Shown here: one piece after another, positions 1 through 9,173 of the stretch
Numbering within the stretch: the stretch's first letter is position 1
Layout: every line of letters starts with the position of its first letter
DNA from: Bacillus sp. JCM 19058
Lineage (GTDB): Bacteria; Bacillota; Bacilli; Bacillales_H; Bacillaceae_D
Direction of reading: 5' to 3'
Length of the DNA stretch: 19,895 nucleotides
Assembly (NCBI GenBank): GCA_001310555.1
Contig: BAXO01000094.1
Coordinates: 1 to 19,895, forward strand
Translations under genes and position numbers: made by a program
Notes under the pieces: model-generated
The model's database searches: none
Told to the model about the DNA's origin: nothing
What the model saw: the letters and a program-made list of their open reading frames with translations, nothing else

Positions 1-1565
1 GCCGAAGCAAAAAATCGTCGTGAACGAATTGAAAAGGAAGCCGATTTCTATGGTGCTATGGATGGGGCGAGCAAATTTGTAAAAGGAGATGCTATCGCCA
101 GCATAATTATCGTCGGAATTAATATGATTTTCGGCCTCGTCATTGGAATGATTCAAATGGGGCTGGATTTTGGGACGGCAGCGTCGACCTACACGCTCTT
201 AACGGTTGGCGACGGACTCGTTACACAAATTCCAGCACTACTCATTTCGACAGCAACCGGAATCATTGTCACGAGGGCATCGTCAGACGGTAATCTCGGT
301 CAAGACTTGAGTAAACAATTGCTCGCTTATCCGAAAATGCTTTACATAGCAGCAGCAACAATTTTTCTATTAGGGATCATTACGCCAATCGGTATGCTCG
401 TTCCGTTTACAGTAGCAGGAATTCTCGCGTTTAGCGGCTATCGGCTCTCAAAAAGAGAAAGCAGGCGGCTGGAGGATGAATCGACGGCAGTGGAAGAGGA
501 GCCGGAAGATGAGCTGAAATCGCCGGAAAGTGTCGTCAATCTCCTGCAAATTGACCCGATTGAATTCGAATTTGGCTATGGTTTAATTCCTTTGGCGGAC
601 GCCAATCAGGGCGGCGATTTACTCGATCGAGTTGTGATGATTCGAAGGCAAATGGCGCTCGAGCTCGGCATGATCGTTCCAGTTATTCGAATCCGCGACA
701 ATATTCAGCTTCAGCCGAATGAATATTCGATTAAAATCAAAGGAAACGAGGTAGCGAAAGGTGACTTGCTGCTCGATCATTATATGGCGATGAGCCGGGT
801 GTCGACGATGAATCGGTTATCGGTGTTGATACGATCGAGCCTGCCTTTGGGTTGCCAGCGCTTTGGATCGGTGAAGAAATGAAGGAGCAGGCAGAAATGT
901 CAGGATACACGGTCGTCGATCCGCCTTCCGTTGTCTCGACTCATTTAACAGAAATCATTAAGCGTCATGCCCATGAACTGCTCGGCCGCGAGGAAACGAA
1001 GCAGCTGATCGATCACCTGAAGGAATCTTATCCGGCTTTAGTTGAAGAGGTCACCCCTAACATTCTTTCGATCGGAGAAATTCAAAAGGTACTGACGAAG
1101 CTGTTAAAGGAAAATATTTCGATTCGCAATTTGCCAGTCATTTTCGAAACGCTGGCCGATTATGGGCCAATGTCTAAGGATATAGATTTGATTACTGAAT
1201 ACGTTCGGCAAGCATTAGCGAGGCAAATCTCGAAGCAAATGACCGTACCGGGAGAACCGCTTTACGTCATTACGCTAGGCGGGAAAGTTGAAAAGCAAAT
1301 CGCAGATAGCGTGCAGCAAACCGAGCACGGCAACTTTGTTGCACTCGACCCAAATGACTCCCAGCGAATCTTGGAGGCGGCTTCCGGCGAGACGGAGAGG
1401 CTTCAACAAATGGGACAAGCACCTGTCATCCTGTGTTCGCCGGCCGTTCGCATGTATGTCAGGCAGCTATTAGAACGGTATTTACCTCATGTACAGATTC
1501 TCTCTTACAATGAATTGGAAGCGGAAGTTGAAGTGCAAAGCGTCGGGGTGGTGAATTCGGAATGA
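1..1565 (+). CDS. flhA: FlhA, flagellar export gate protein (5' truncated by window, one frameshift)
   Basis: Inner-membrane core of the flagellar type III export apparatus; its cytosolic domain docks chaperone-substrate complexes. The reading frame is open from base 1 and begins inside the FHIPEP region (EKEADFYGAMDGASKFVKGD), followed by several hydrophobic membrane segments up to about base 450. An acidic linker and the large cytosolic domain follow. About 521 residues are present; the family is near 680, so roughly the first 155 lie outside the window. The frame breaks at about 795-799: one C appears to be missing from a CC run, and restoring it gives ...AMSPGVDDESVIGVDTIEPAFG, continuous with PALWIGEE in the next frame. 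The stop overlaps the flhF start in an ATGA, indicating translational coupling. Identity is certain; the frameshift is probably a sequencing error. Confidence 0.95.
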
Positions 1566-2701
1566 AAGTAAAAAAAGTATACGGCCAAGTCTATGCCAGA
1601 AGCAATGGCGCTTATACGAGCTGAGCTTGGTAAAGAAGCGGTAATATTAAAGTCGAAGGAAATAGAAAGCGGTGGGTTTTTAGGCTTTTTCACTAGGAAG
1701 AAGCTTGAAGTGATTGCTGCAATCGATCAGGAGACAAAAGGAAGCCCCGGAAACAGCGTCAAAAAGCGACCGGTCGGAAAACAAAAGCTACCACAGCCTA
1801 GTCAGAAGGAGGGGAGCGGTGAGCTTGTGAAGGAAATCGATCAGCTGAAGGCGATGATTCAAGAGCTGGCTGAAAAGAAACAGTCCGGCGCAAAGGAGTA
1901 TCCTGAACCGTTTCAGCAAGTAGACGAACACTTGAAGCAACACGGCGTCAGTCACAGCGTGCGACTTTCTTTGCTCAAGCGACTGCTCTCTAACTGGTAT
2001 AACGAGAATCTAGCAGAGCGAAGCGGTTCGAAGGTTAAGGAGCAGCTAATAGCAGAGCTGACTGAGCGGTTAGAGCCTTATCCTTTCGGAGGTGTAAGCC
2101 TACAAAAAAAGGTCGTGCAAATTGTCGGCCCTACCGGGGTCGGAAAGACAACGACGATTGCGAAAATCGCTGCCGATTGTGTGCTGAACAAGCATAAAAA
2201 AAGTAGCTCTGATTACGACGGATACGTATCGGATCGCTGCCGTTGAACAGCTAAAGACATACGCGAAAATATTGAACATCCCGCTGGAGGTTGCTTATTC
2301 GGTAGACGATTTTAAAAAAAGCAAAGCAGCTGTTTGAGCATTACGACCTTATTATCGTCGATTCCGCGGGACGCAACTTCCGCAACCGTTTATATGTCGA
2401 GGAATTAGCAAAGGTCGTTGACTTTGAGAACGAATCGGAAACATTTTTAGTCCTAGCTTTGACCGCGAAATATGAAGATATGAAAGAAATTCTCCACCAA
2501 TTTTCGCTTGTGCCGATTTCCAAGGTCATTTTCACTAAGCAGGATGAAACAGCCTCTTACGGTGCGCTCGTAAACGTTCCAATTGAGCTCGGGAAGGGCA
2601 TCGCCTATTTAACGGACGGTCAAAACGTTCCTGATGACATGATTGAGGCGTCAGTGCCCGCTCTAGTCGAACTCGTCCTAGAGGGATATGAAGATGAATG
2701 A
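1562..2701 (+). CDS. flhF: FlhF, SRP-type GTPase for flagellar placement (three frameshifts)
   Basis: FlhF is a signal-recognition-particle family GTPase that works with FlhG to set flagellar number and position. After correction it has about 378 residues (B. subtilis about 366). The N-terminus reads MKVKKYTAKSMPEAMALI, a basic linker follows, then the G domain with P-loop GPTGVGKTTT (about bases 2127-2156), TTDTYRIAAVEQL, DSAGR and TKQDET. Three A runs each carry one extra A: about 1571-1576, 2196-2202 and 2314-2320. Removing one base from each gives one uninterrupted protein through to ...LEGYEDE. The start is the ATG inside the flhA stop; the end overlaps flhG by 8 bases. Homopolymer insertion error is the simplest explanation for the breaks, since three independent lesions leave all GTPase motifs intact. 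Confidence 0.93.
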
Positions 2702-3542
2702 TCAAGCGGAAGCATTGCGAAGGAGAGTTCAGCTGAGCGAGAGCAAGGAAGCAACGGTTATTGCGGTGGCGAGCGGCAAGGGCGGCGTCGGGAAATCCAA
2801 TGTTTGCTTGAACCTCGCTATAGCTCTAGCGCAGCACGGAAAGCGAGTGGCTATTTTTGATCTAGATTTCGGGATGGCGAATGTCGATATTTTGATGGGG
2901 GTTTCGCCGCGCTTTCACCTTATTGATATGCTCGAAAGTCGGTTGACGATTTGGGATATTCTTGAAAAGGGTCCGGGAGGTATTTCTTATTTCGCCGGCG
3001 GCTCTGGTTTTACCGGTTTCATTCATTTAAACGAGAGTAAGCTCAATCGCTTTTTTGGACAAATGGAGGCGATCTCTTCTCGGTACGATTTCATTTTTCT
3101 CGATATGGGTGCCGGGGCTACAGAGGAAAGTATGAAGCTGATTCTCGCTGCACACGAAGTGTTTATTGTGACGACACCAGAGCCAACAGCGATGACAGAC
3201 GCCTATTCGATGATTAAGTATATTCATTTGCGTGATCAGAAAAAGCCTATGTTTGTCATCGTCAATCGGGCCGAATCAGATCAGGAAGGCAGACACACGA
3301 TCGAAAATCTTCAACGGGTAGCGAAGCAGTTTCTCCAAAAAGTATTAACGCCATTGGGCGTGCTCCCTTACGATCAAGCTGTTTCAAAGGCTGTTAAAGC
3401 GCAAACTCCTTTTGTACTTTATGACAATAAAGCGCAAGCGAGCGCTGCGATGTTTGAGCTGGCACGGAGCTATCTCGGGCTTGAGCGGAGCTCTGAAAGT
3501 CGGGCAGCTAGCTTTATTGCAAGAGTTCGGACATTTTTTTAA
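2694..3542 (+). CDS. flhG: FlhG (YlxH), MinD-like ATPase
   Basis: MinD/ParA-type P-loop ATPase that partners FlhF and limits or places flagella. It is intact at 282 residues. A deviant Walker A motif GKGGVGKS is at residues 28-35, followed by the switch region FDLDFGMANVDILMG and the strand FIFLDMGAGATEESM. The N-terminal stretch before the ATPase domain (MNDQAEALRRRVQLSE) matches the FlhF-activating region seen in this family. I chose the ATG at 2694 over the one at 2688 because GAGGG at 2681-2685 is 8 bases from 2694 but too close to 2688. The gene overlaps the end of flhF. A 236-base gap separates it from cheB, although these genes are tightly packed in the B. subtilis operon. Confidence 0.94.
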   Translation: MNDQAEALRRRVQLSESKEATVIAVASGKGGVGKSNVCLNLAIALAQHGKRVAIFDLDFGMANVDILMGVSPRFHLIDMLESRLTIWDILEKGPGGISYFAGGSGFTGFIHLNESKLNRFFGQMEAISSRYDFIFLDMGAGATEESMKLILAAHEVFIVTTPEPTAMTDAYSMIKYIHLRDQKKPMFVIVNRAESDQEGRHTIENLQRVAKQFLQKVLTPLGVLPYDQAVSKAVKAQTPFVLYDNKAQASAAMFELARSYLGLERSSESRAASFIARVRTFF

Positions 3543-3583
3543 AGCAAAGCGTAGTTAGGTCAAGTAGTAATCGCGTCAGAACA

Positions 3584-3638
3584 ATTTATCGTGCTGCCGT
3601 TTTTGGTGAGCTTGCCGCACTGCTGCCAGAGCGATAAA
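3584..3638 (+). repeat. inverted repeat in the flhG-cheB gap
   Basis: ATTTATCG at 3584-3591 is the exact reverse complement of CGATAAAT at 3631-3638, and a short CTG/CAG extension adds a few pairs, enclosing about 35 bases. There is no T tract after it, so it is not an obvious terminator. It could fold in RNA or be chance. I see no open reading frame with a plausible start and ribosome binding site in 3543-3778. Confidence 0.35.
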
Positions 3639-3713
3639 TGAATAGCTGGAGTACGTTTTATTCATATATATCCTATCTTACTTCCAAGGTGCAGAAGTCA
3701 TGGCGGTTTAGAA

Positions 3714-3748
3714 GCTAGCACGTCTAATAGTACTATTAGCCAGCTAGC
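3714..3748 (+). repeat. nested palindrome just upstream of cheB
   Basis: CTAATAGTACTATTAG at 3724-3739 is a perfect 16-base palindrome. It is flanked by GCTAGC at 3714-3719 and again at 3743-3748, with 4- and 3-base asymmetric spacers, making a 35-base nested inverted repeat that ends about 30 bases before the cheB start. As RNA it would form a hairpin with an internal loop and no downstream U tract; as DNA it looks like a dimeric-protein operator or a rearrangement scar. Function unknown. Confidence 0.6.
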
Positions 3749-3778
3749 AGGAATTTGAAAGAAAGGCTTGAGGTGCTG

Positions 3779-4817
3779 ATGAGGAATCAAATTCGTGTCC
3801 TAGTAGTGGATGACTCCGCATTTATGCGTAAGTTAATTTCGGATATGTTAAATCAGGCTCCGCAAATTCGGGTGGTCGGAACGGCGAGAAACGGAGTAGA
3901 AGCATTAAAGAAGCAACAACTTTTAAACCCGGATGTCATGACTCTCGATGTCGAAATGCCTGTACTGGATGGACTGGAAACCTTAAAGAAAATCATGACT
4001 GACAACCCGTGTCCTGTGATTATGCTTAGCAGTACAACGACTGAAGGCGCTATCATACCGTTTGTGCAATGGAGTATGGAGCGGTAGATTTTGTCACAAA
4101 AACCTCGGGCTCCATTTCATTCGATCTATATAAAGTGCGTGAGGAGTTAATCGAGAAAGTCACGTGGGCGGCGACTGCTAAAATCGCAGCGTATCGCAGG
4201 AAACCTGTCCGAACGATTGCTTCTCCGCAAAGGAAGAACGACGAAACGGAAAAAACGGTCATTGCCATCGGGACATCGACGGGCGGACCGAAAGCATTGA
4301 AGGAAGTATTGACGAAGCTTCCGCCAGACCTCAGTGCACCAATCGTGATCGTCCAGCATATGCCTCAAGGCTTTACGAAATCATTAGCTGATCGGTTGAA
4401 CAAACTTTCTCAAATCGCTGTTGAGGAGGCGAGGAATGGTCAACTCATCAAGAAGGGAGTCGCTTATATTGCTCCAGGAGGGCATCATGTGAAGCTCAGG
4501 CAAACCGGCCAAGCGCTCGCCCTCGAAACCGTGCAGGAGCCCCCTAGACGAGGGCACAGGCCCTCGGTTGATGTTCTGTTTGAATCGATTGCAAAGGTCA
4601 ACCATGTGAGGACAATCGCAGTTGTCATGACGGGGATGGGGTCGGACGGAACCGCGGGATTAAAGGAGCTGGCAGCGAAGGGTCCTGTCTAACGATCGCT
4701 GAGTCTGAAAGGACCGCTGTTATTTACGGCATGCCGAAGTCCGCGATTCAAGCAAATCTCGTTGATGAAATTGTCGATTTAGGGCAAATTGCTGCACGAA
4801 TCGTTTCCAATATCTGA
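3779..4817 (+). CDS. cheB: CheB, chemoreceptor glutamate methylesterase/deamidase (two frameshifts)
   Basis: Response regulator that demethylates chemoreceptors during adaptation. The receiver domain starts NQIRVLVVDDSAFMRKLISD, with the acidic pair D11/D12 and likely phosphoacceptor D57 (VMTLDVEMPVLDGL). The C-terminal esterase domain carries the catalytic Ser in GTSTGGPKAL, His in QHMP and Asp in GMGSDGTAG. Corrected length is about 346 residues, normal for the family. Frame breaks: about 4050-4056, where one base (probably A) is missing, giving TTEGANHTVCAMEYGAVDF; and 4680-4682, where one G is missing from a G run, giving AKGSCLTIAESERT. The ATG at 3779 is preferred to the upstream TTG at 3755 because it aligns with known N-termini, although the GAGGTG site ends only 3 bases upstream. 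In B. subtilis cheA and cheW follow; here cheC follows directly. Confidence 0.93.
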
Positions 4818-4831
4818 GAGGAGGGGTGAAA

Positions 4832-5469
4832 GTGGAGTTTTTAGAGAAGCTACAAAGTCGTCATTTTGATGTGTTAAAAGAAGTTGGCAATATCGGAGCA
4901 GGCCATGCAGCAACAGCGTTGTCCGCTTTGTTAAATAGAAAAATCGAGATGACGGTTCCGAGCGTCCGGCTCGTGCCGATCCAGACGCTACCTGAACAAA
5001 TAGGCGGAGCCGGGCTGGAAGTTGCCGCCATCTTTCTTCGATTGACCGGGGAAGCGACTGGAAGTATGTATTTCATAACGTCAATCCAAGACTCAGAGCA
5101 GCTAGTACAGCAGCTGACTGACAATCGCGATTTCCAGTTGCATAAGCCGCCTTTTGAACAAATGGGGCTGTCGGCGTTGCAAGAATTAGGGAACATACTA
5201 GCTGGTTCTTATCTGTCATCGTTCTCCGACTTCACTGGTTTGAACCTTCAGCCTACTGTTCCTGAATTAAGCATTGATATGGCTGGGGCGATCTTAAGCT
5301 ATGGTTAATTCCTCTTTCCGAAGCCGGGAATTTCGCGATTGTTATTGAAACAGAAATTTCTGGATGGAGCCCCCGGGCAGAACAAGTATTGGGCTATTTT
5401 CTGCTTTTGCCTGATCCGGGTTCTTTTCAGACAATATTCGCCGCATTAGGAGTCGATATGGATGGGTGA
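4832..5469 (+). CDS. cheC: CheC, CheY-P phosphatase (one frameshift)
   Basis: CheC dephosphorylates CheY-P and binds CheD in the Bacillus-type adaptation system. Two CheC-family phosphatase motifs are visible: E17-N20 in KEVGNIGAGHAATALS and E118-N121 in QELGNILAG. Corrected length is about 212 residues (B. subtilis 209). The frame breaks at 5305-5306, where a T is missing; restoring it gives SYGLIPLSEAGNFAIVIETE, continuing to the stop at 5467-5469. The GTG at 4832 is chosen because AGGAGG at 4819-4824 is 7 bases upstream; the in-frame GTG at 4826 is too close. Its end overlaps cheD by 8 bases, consistent with coupled expression of the two partner proteins. Confidence 0.93.
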
Positions 5470-5923
5470 GGTCGTTAAGGTAGGGATGGCCGATTTAGGA
5501 GTAGCCCTGCCCCCGGATACGATTCGCACATCCGGACTTGGCTCCTGCGTCGGGATCGTCATCTATGATAATGCAACGCTTGTTTCCGGTTTGGCCCATA
5601 TTATGCTGCCAGATTCCAATCAATGCAGACGACAGCCATTGAACGAAGCGAAATATGCTGATACAGCAATCGACAAGCTCATTGACGAAATGAAGCAGCA
5701 GGGGGCACGTTCCTTTGCTTTAAAGGCAAAAATAGCCGGAGGGGCTCAAATGTTCTCGTTCGCTTCAGAGATGATGCGAATCGGACCTAGAAATGTCGAA
5801 GCGGTAAAAGGACGGTTAAACGAGCTGCAAATCCCGATTGTTGCTGCGGATGTTGGTGGCAAAAACGGCAGAACAATTGAATTTTTTTCCACAAACGATG
5901 AAATTGCAAATTCGGACAGTTAA
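5462..5923 (+). CDS. cheD: CheD, chemoreceptor glutamine deamidase
   Basis: Deamidates receptor glutamines and exchanges with CheC and receptors to tune adaptation. It is intact at 153 residues. Thr, Cys and His catalytic residues are present at T23, C29 (SGLGSCVGIV) and H46 (GLAHIMLPDS), with the family spacing of 6 and 17 residues. KIAGGAQMF and VAADVGGKNGRTIEFF are further conserved blocks. The ATG at 5462 lies inside the end of cheC. It is followed after 63 bases by sigD. Confidence 0.95.
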   Translation: MGEVVKVGMADLGVALPPDTIRTSGLGSCVGIVIYDNATLVSGLAHIMLPDSNQCRRQPLNEAKYADTAIDKLIDEMKQQGARSFALKAKIAGGAQMFSFASEMMRIGPRNVEAVKGRLNELQIPIVAADVGGKNGRTIEFFSTNDEIANSDS

Positions 5924-5986
5924 TCACGGGTATAAAGAATTGTAGCAACCCTGCGAATGATGTGCGTTGAAAGGAGGAGACACCAC

Positions 5987-6754
5987 ATGGCTCATACCTT
6001 GACAAAGGAAAACAAAAAGTTATGGGATCAATGGCTAACTACACGAAATCCGGACGCTTATGATGGACTCGTGCGTTTGTATATGCCGCTCGTTCACTAT
6101 CATGTCCAGCGTGTCGCGGTAGGCTTGCCACGGAGTGTAAGGAAGGATGACTTGATCAGTCATGGTTTATTTGGCCTTTTTGACGCGTTCGAAAAGTTCA
6201 ATCCGGAGCGCGATTTGAAATTTGATACGTATGCGTCGTTTCGCGTGAGAGGAGCAATCATTGACGGATTGAGAAAGGACGATTGGCTTCCTCGGTCGAT
6301 GCGAGAAAAGATTAAAAGGGTAGAGGCAACGATGGAGCGTTTGGAGCAAATGACAGGGCGCTATGTAACGAGCGAGGAGGTTGCTGAGGAGCTTGGGATG
6401 AGTTCAGATGAAGTCGCGCAGGTGATGGCCGAACACTTCGTTTCTAACATGCTGTCGATCGATGAACAAACACAAGACTCTGAACGAAATGAAACGTTTG
6501 CGGCTACAATTGAAGATAAGCGTACGCTAACTCCCGAACAACAACTGATTGAGGAAGCGACAAAGGAGGAGCTCGCAGAAGTCATCGGCCAGCTGACAGA
6601 GAAGGAGCAGCTCGTCATCAGCTTGTTTTATTTCGAGGAATTGACCTTAACTGAAATCGGCGCTGTCATGGACCTGTCGACCTCAAGAATATCGCAAATC
6701 CATTCAAAGGCATTGTTTCGTCTACAGCAAGTGCTGAAGAAACGAACGCTTTGA
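5987..6754 (+). CDS. sigD: SigD, flagellar/motility RNA polymerase sigma factor
   Basis: Sigma factor of the FliA/SigD class that directs late flagellar, chemotaxis and autolysin gene transcription. It is intact at 255 residues (B. subtilis 254). Region 2 is visible as RSVRKDDLISHGLFGLFDAF and KFDTYASFRVRGAIIDGLR, followed by LPRSMREKIKRVE, and region 4 helix-turn-helix LTLTEIGAVMDLSTSRISQI with LTEKEQLVISLFYFEEL. The ATG at 5987 is chosen over an upstream in-frame ATG at 5957 because AAGGAGGAGA at 5971-5980 is ideally placed and the family begins here. Confidence 0.96.
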   Translation: MAHTLTKENKKLWDQWLTTRNPDAYDGLVRLYMPLVHYHVQRVAVGLPRSVRKDDLISHGLFGLFDAFEKFNPERDLKFDTYASFRVRGAIIDGLRKDDWLPRSMREKIKRVEATMERLEQMTGRYVTSEEVAEELGMSSDEVAQVMAEHFVSNMLSIDEQTQDSERNETFAATIEDKRTLTPEQQLIEEATKEELAEVIGQLTEKEQLVISLFYFEELTLTEIGAVMDLSTSRISQIHSKALFRLQQVLKKRTL

Positions 6755-6823
6755 GGCATACGCCATTTTGTTATTCGACCAACTTTTAATGCTTCGAATT
6801 CAAACAGAAAGGCGGGGGTTGCT

Positions 6824-8212
6824 TTGGTTAATTTGAACAATTATTTTTCAGTGTACGTTTCATCTGATCGAATACAAGCAACGGTTAGTCAGAAGGAAAG
6901 AGTTCCTACCGATTTATCTTTGTCGCCTGACGATTTTATCGCTTTTTTTAAAGGAAAAGGGAATTGTCTACGGTATTGTTGAGAAGACAATTCATGAACT
7001 TTGCACGAAGAAATCAATAAAGAAAAATCATGTGATCGCGGTCGGGGAAAAGGGAAGACCAGGCAAAGGTGCGTATGTCCAAGCCATTGACTGTGAGCGA
7101 GAAGCTCTTGAGACGAGTAATGATTTACTTGGTGAACTGAAGCGATATTTATATATGCCGAAGGTGAGAAAAGGAGACAAAGTAGGCAAAAAAGTAGCGG
7201 CAACTGCCGGTAAGTCCGGCATGACCGTTTACGGCCAGGAGATTGAGGCGAGGGATGGAGCAGACTTCGTGCTTCAATCAGGAAATAATACGCTGCTCGA
7301 ACCGGAAACTCAAATGCTGTATGCTTTAATCGATGGCCAAGTTAGCATCGATCCTCAGACGATTCATGTCTATCCGTTATACGAAGTGAATAGAGACCTC
7401 GATCATAAAACAGGAGATATTCATTTCTCTGGAAATGTCACCATCGATGGGAATGTACCTTCAGGTTTCGAGGTTCAGTCTGAAGGCGATATCCGTGTGC
7501 TTGGGACTGTAGAAGGTGCAAAATTGAAGGCTGGAGGTTCGATTTATGTTGGAGGGGGAATTGCTGGCCAAAATAAAAGCCTCATCACAGCGAAAAGGCA
7601 TTTAAAAACGACGTTTATCAATCATGGTCTGATCGATGTCAATGGAAACATTGAAGTGAGTCAAGCAATTGTGCAAAGTCAATGTAAAGCAAAGAAAGTG
7701 ATTTGCTTAGGAGGAAAAGGTTTAATCCTCGGAGGTCCGTATCGGCAGAGCAGCAAATCGTCGCCAACGATATTGGGAATGACTTGCATACAAAAACTCG
7801 ACTCCTCATTGATACTAATAAAAACCAAGCAGTGAAAAAAAGCGAGCGAATGAGAGAGTTGGCAGAAGCAGGCGAAGAAGTAAAGAAGCTTGAAAAACTA
7901 TTGCAGCTCTATACGATGAAGGAACAAAGGGAAGGCAAGCTTGAGGTGAAGGACACTGTACAGAAGCTTCGTGTTAAAAATAGCTTACTTGTATCGATGA
8001 ACAAGGAAAAAGCCTTAAAAGTAGAGGTTGATGAGTTAGTGAATCCTCATACGACTTCCGGTCAAGAAAGTATACTCGTCAATCGCTTTCTTTATCCCCA
8101 GGTTGAGGTTAGTTTTGGGAAATATCGTCGCCAAATAACATCAAATCACCAATCGGTGCACATTTCATTGATCGGCAACGAAATTATTATATCGGCTCAG
8201 TCAAAAACATGA
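6824..8212 (+). CDS. fapA: FapA (DUF342) polymer-forming protein (two frameshifts)
   Basis: Member of the FapA/DUF342 family often encoded after sigD in Bacillales. Its role is poorly defined; a link to flagella or the cell surface is inferred mainly from location. Corrected length is about 462 residues. The N-terminal domain includes KGIVYGIVEKTIHEL and VGEKGRPGKGAYVQ. A right-handed beta-helix-like repeat region follows (GDIHFSGNVTIDGNVPSGFE, LKAGGSIYVGGGIAGQNKSL), then a charged coiled coil (about bases 7830-8040) and a short beta C-terminus. Frame breaks: one extra T in a 7-T run at 6943-6949, and one missing base at about 7735-7738, where restoring GGSVSAEQQIVANDIG joins the halves. The TTG at 6824, behind AGGCGGGGG, is the only start I find that reads through. 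Confidence 0.88.
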
Positions 8213-8245
8213 GTGGACATATAGTCGAACAACAAGGAGGTGATT

Positions 8246-8559
8246 ATGCTGAGTATTCGGCCGGTTGAAATGCAAGGGTCGGTAGTTAACTCACAAAAAA
8301 AACAGGGAAGATTCAAGAGCAACTGCAGCAAAGGGGACAGGTCAACCAAGGGATTATTGCGGAGCAGCAGCTTGAAGAGGAAAGAAAAAAAAGCGCAAAC
8401 AAGTTAATGAGGGAGAAAGCACGGAACAAGCGAAATTTTTTTAGCGACGGTCGTGGGCAGCAAAAGGAAGGAAAAGAAAAAGAACAGCGTGAACCGTCGG
8501 CAGAGCAGCAACAAGAAAAACACCCCTATAAAGGGAAATACATCGATTATTCGGGGTGA
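8246..8559 (+). CDS. small hydrophilic protein of unknown function (one frameshift)
   Basis: Not a family with a known function. A near-perfect ribosome binding site AAGGAGGTGAT precedes the ATG at 8246. Restoring one A in the run at 8295-8302 gives about 104 residues: MLSIRPVEMQGSVVNSQ, then a very charged, Gln/Lys/Glu-rich central region, probably helical or disordered, ending HPYKGKYIDYSG. Similar short proteins with a terminal H-P-x-K-G-x-x-I-D type motif occur near sigD and fapA in other Bacilli as I recall them, which supports a real gene. The stop lies 19 bases before the swrB-like start. Without the frame correction only a 51-residue product would be predicted. Confidence 0.7.
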
Positions 8560-8578
8560 AGGAAAGGTTCGTTCAGTT

Positions 8579-9045
8579 ATGATCTATTTTTTACTTTTTC
8601 TTAGCTTATTACTGCATGGAGTCACTTTTATTTGGCTTGTCGTCATTTGGCAACGCTTCTCTGCCTTGAATTCGAAAAAGCAGGAGCTCGAGCGAGCTGA
8701 GCAAGGAATTTCGGACGTGTTGCTCGCTTATACCGAACAAATGAAGGATGAAAACAAGCGCTTGTTAATGGAAATTAGCAATAAGGCTGTTGAAAAGGCG
8801 GCAAGTCAACCAGCGCAAACGTCCGAAGAGGACTCAACCCGAAAATCTAAACGGCAAGACGAAGCTGAGCAGCGCTATCCAGATTATCAGCTCCTGTTGA
8901 CGCTGCAGAAGTCGTCTACGAGCAGTCTGATACAGCAAAAGTAATCGCGCTCGCAAAGCAAGGGTTACCAGCTGACGAAATAGCTAAACAGTTGAATCTC
9001 GGCAAAGGCGAGGTTGAACTGATGATAAAGCTTCAGCTTCGCTAA
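8579..9045 (+). CDS. swrB: SwrB-like (YlxL/DUF6115) single-pass membrane protein (one frameshift)
   Basis: Position (after sigD, before rpsB), size (about 155 residues; B. subtilis SwrB about 167) and layout match SwrB, which promotes assembly of the flagellar basal body for swarming. An N-terminal membrane helix (residues 1-24, MIYFLLFLSLLLHGVTFIWL) is followed by a coiled coil and acidic linker. The C-terminal helix-turn-helix-like tail is VIALAKQGLPADEIAKQLNL and GKGEVELMIKLQLR. The frame breaks at about 8889-8891: one missing base, probably A, restores YPDYQAPVDAAEVVYEQSD. The ATG at 8579 starts exactly at the membrane helix; its AAGGAAAGG site is about 11 bases away, rather distant. The symbol is assigned mainly by synteny. 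Confidence 0.78.
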
Positions 9046-9139
9046 CGAGTGTTTTACCCTCTCAGAATTTCATTCTATCTCTTTTACTTCGAAGCTTGCT
9101 TGAAAAAGCAAAGATTTAACGGCAATTGGCGACAATTGC

Positions 9140-9169
9140 TTGCAACGTCGTTTTTTGTTATGGTATATT
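9140..9169 (+). promoter_or_regulatory. probable sigma-A promoter for rpsB
   Basis: TTGCAA at 9140-9145 and TATATT at 9164-9169 are separated by 18 bases, and the -10 is extended (TGG immediately before TATATT). It lies about 115 bases before rpsB. The region 9046-9139 has no gene; it holds a 6-pair hairpin with a GAAA loop (TTGCTT/AAGCAA, 9096-9111) but no good T tract. Confidence 0.65.
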
Positions 9170-9173
9170 AATC

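Noticed and set aside
1562..2701. flhF as a decaying pseudogene
   Set aside because: Three A-run insertions, intact motifs on all sides and identical lesions in essential genes nearby point to sequencing error.
4861..5196. 111-codon minus-strand open frame opposite cheC
   Set aside because: It is antisense to a well-conserved gene, has no ribosome binding site and no family resemblance; other long minus-strand frames (e.g. 13275-13673, 9442-9786, 6889-7203) are likewise shadows.
9096..9111. Terminator after the swrB-like gene
   Set aside because: Six-pair GAAA-capped stem, but A-T rich and followed by AGATTTAAC instead of a T tract.
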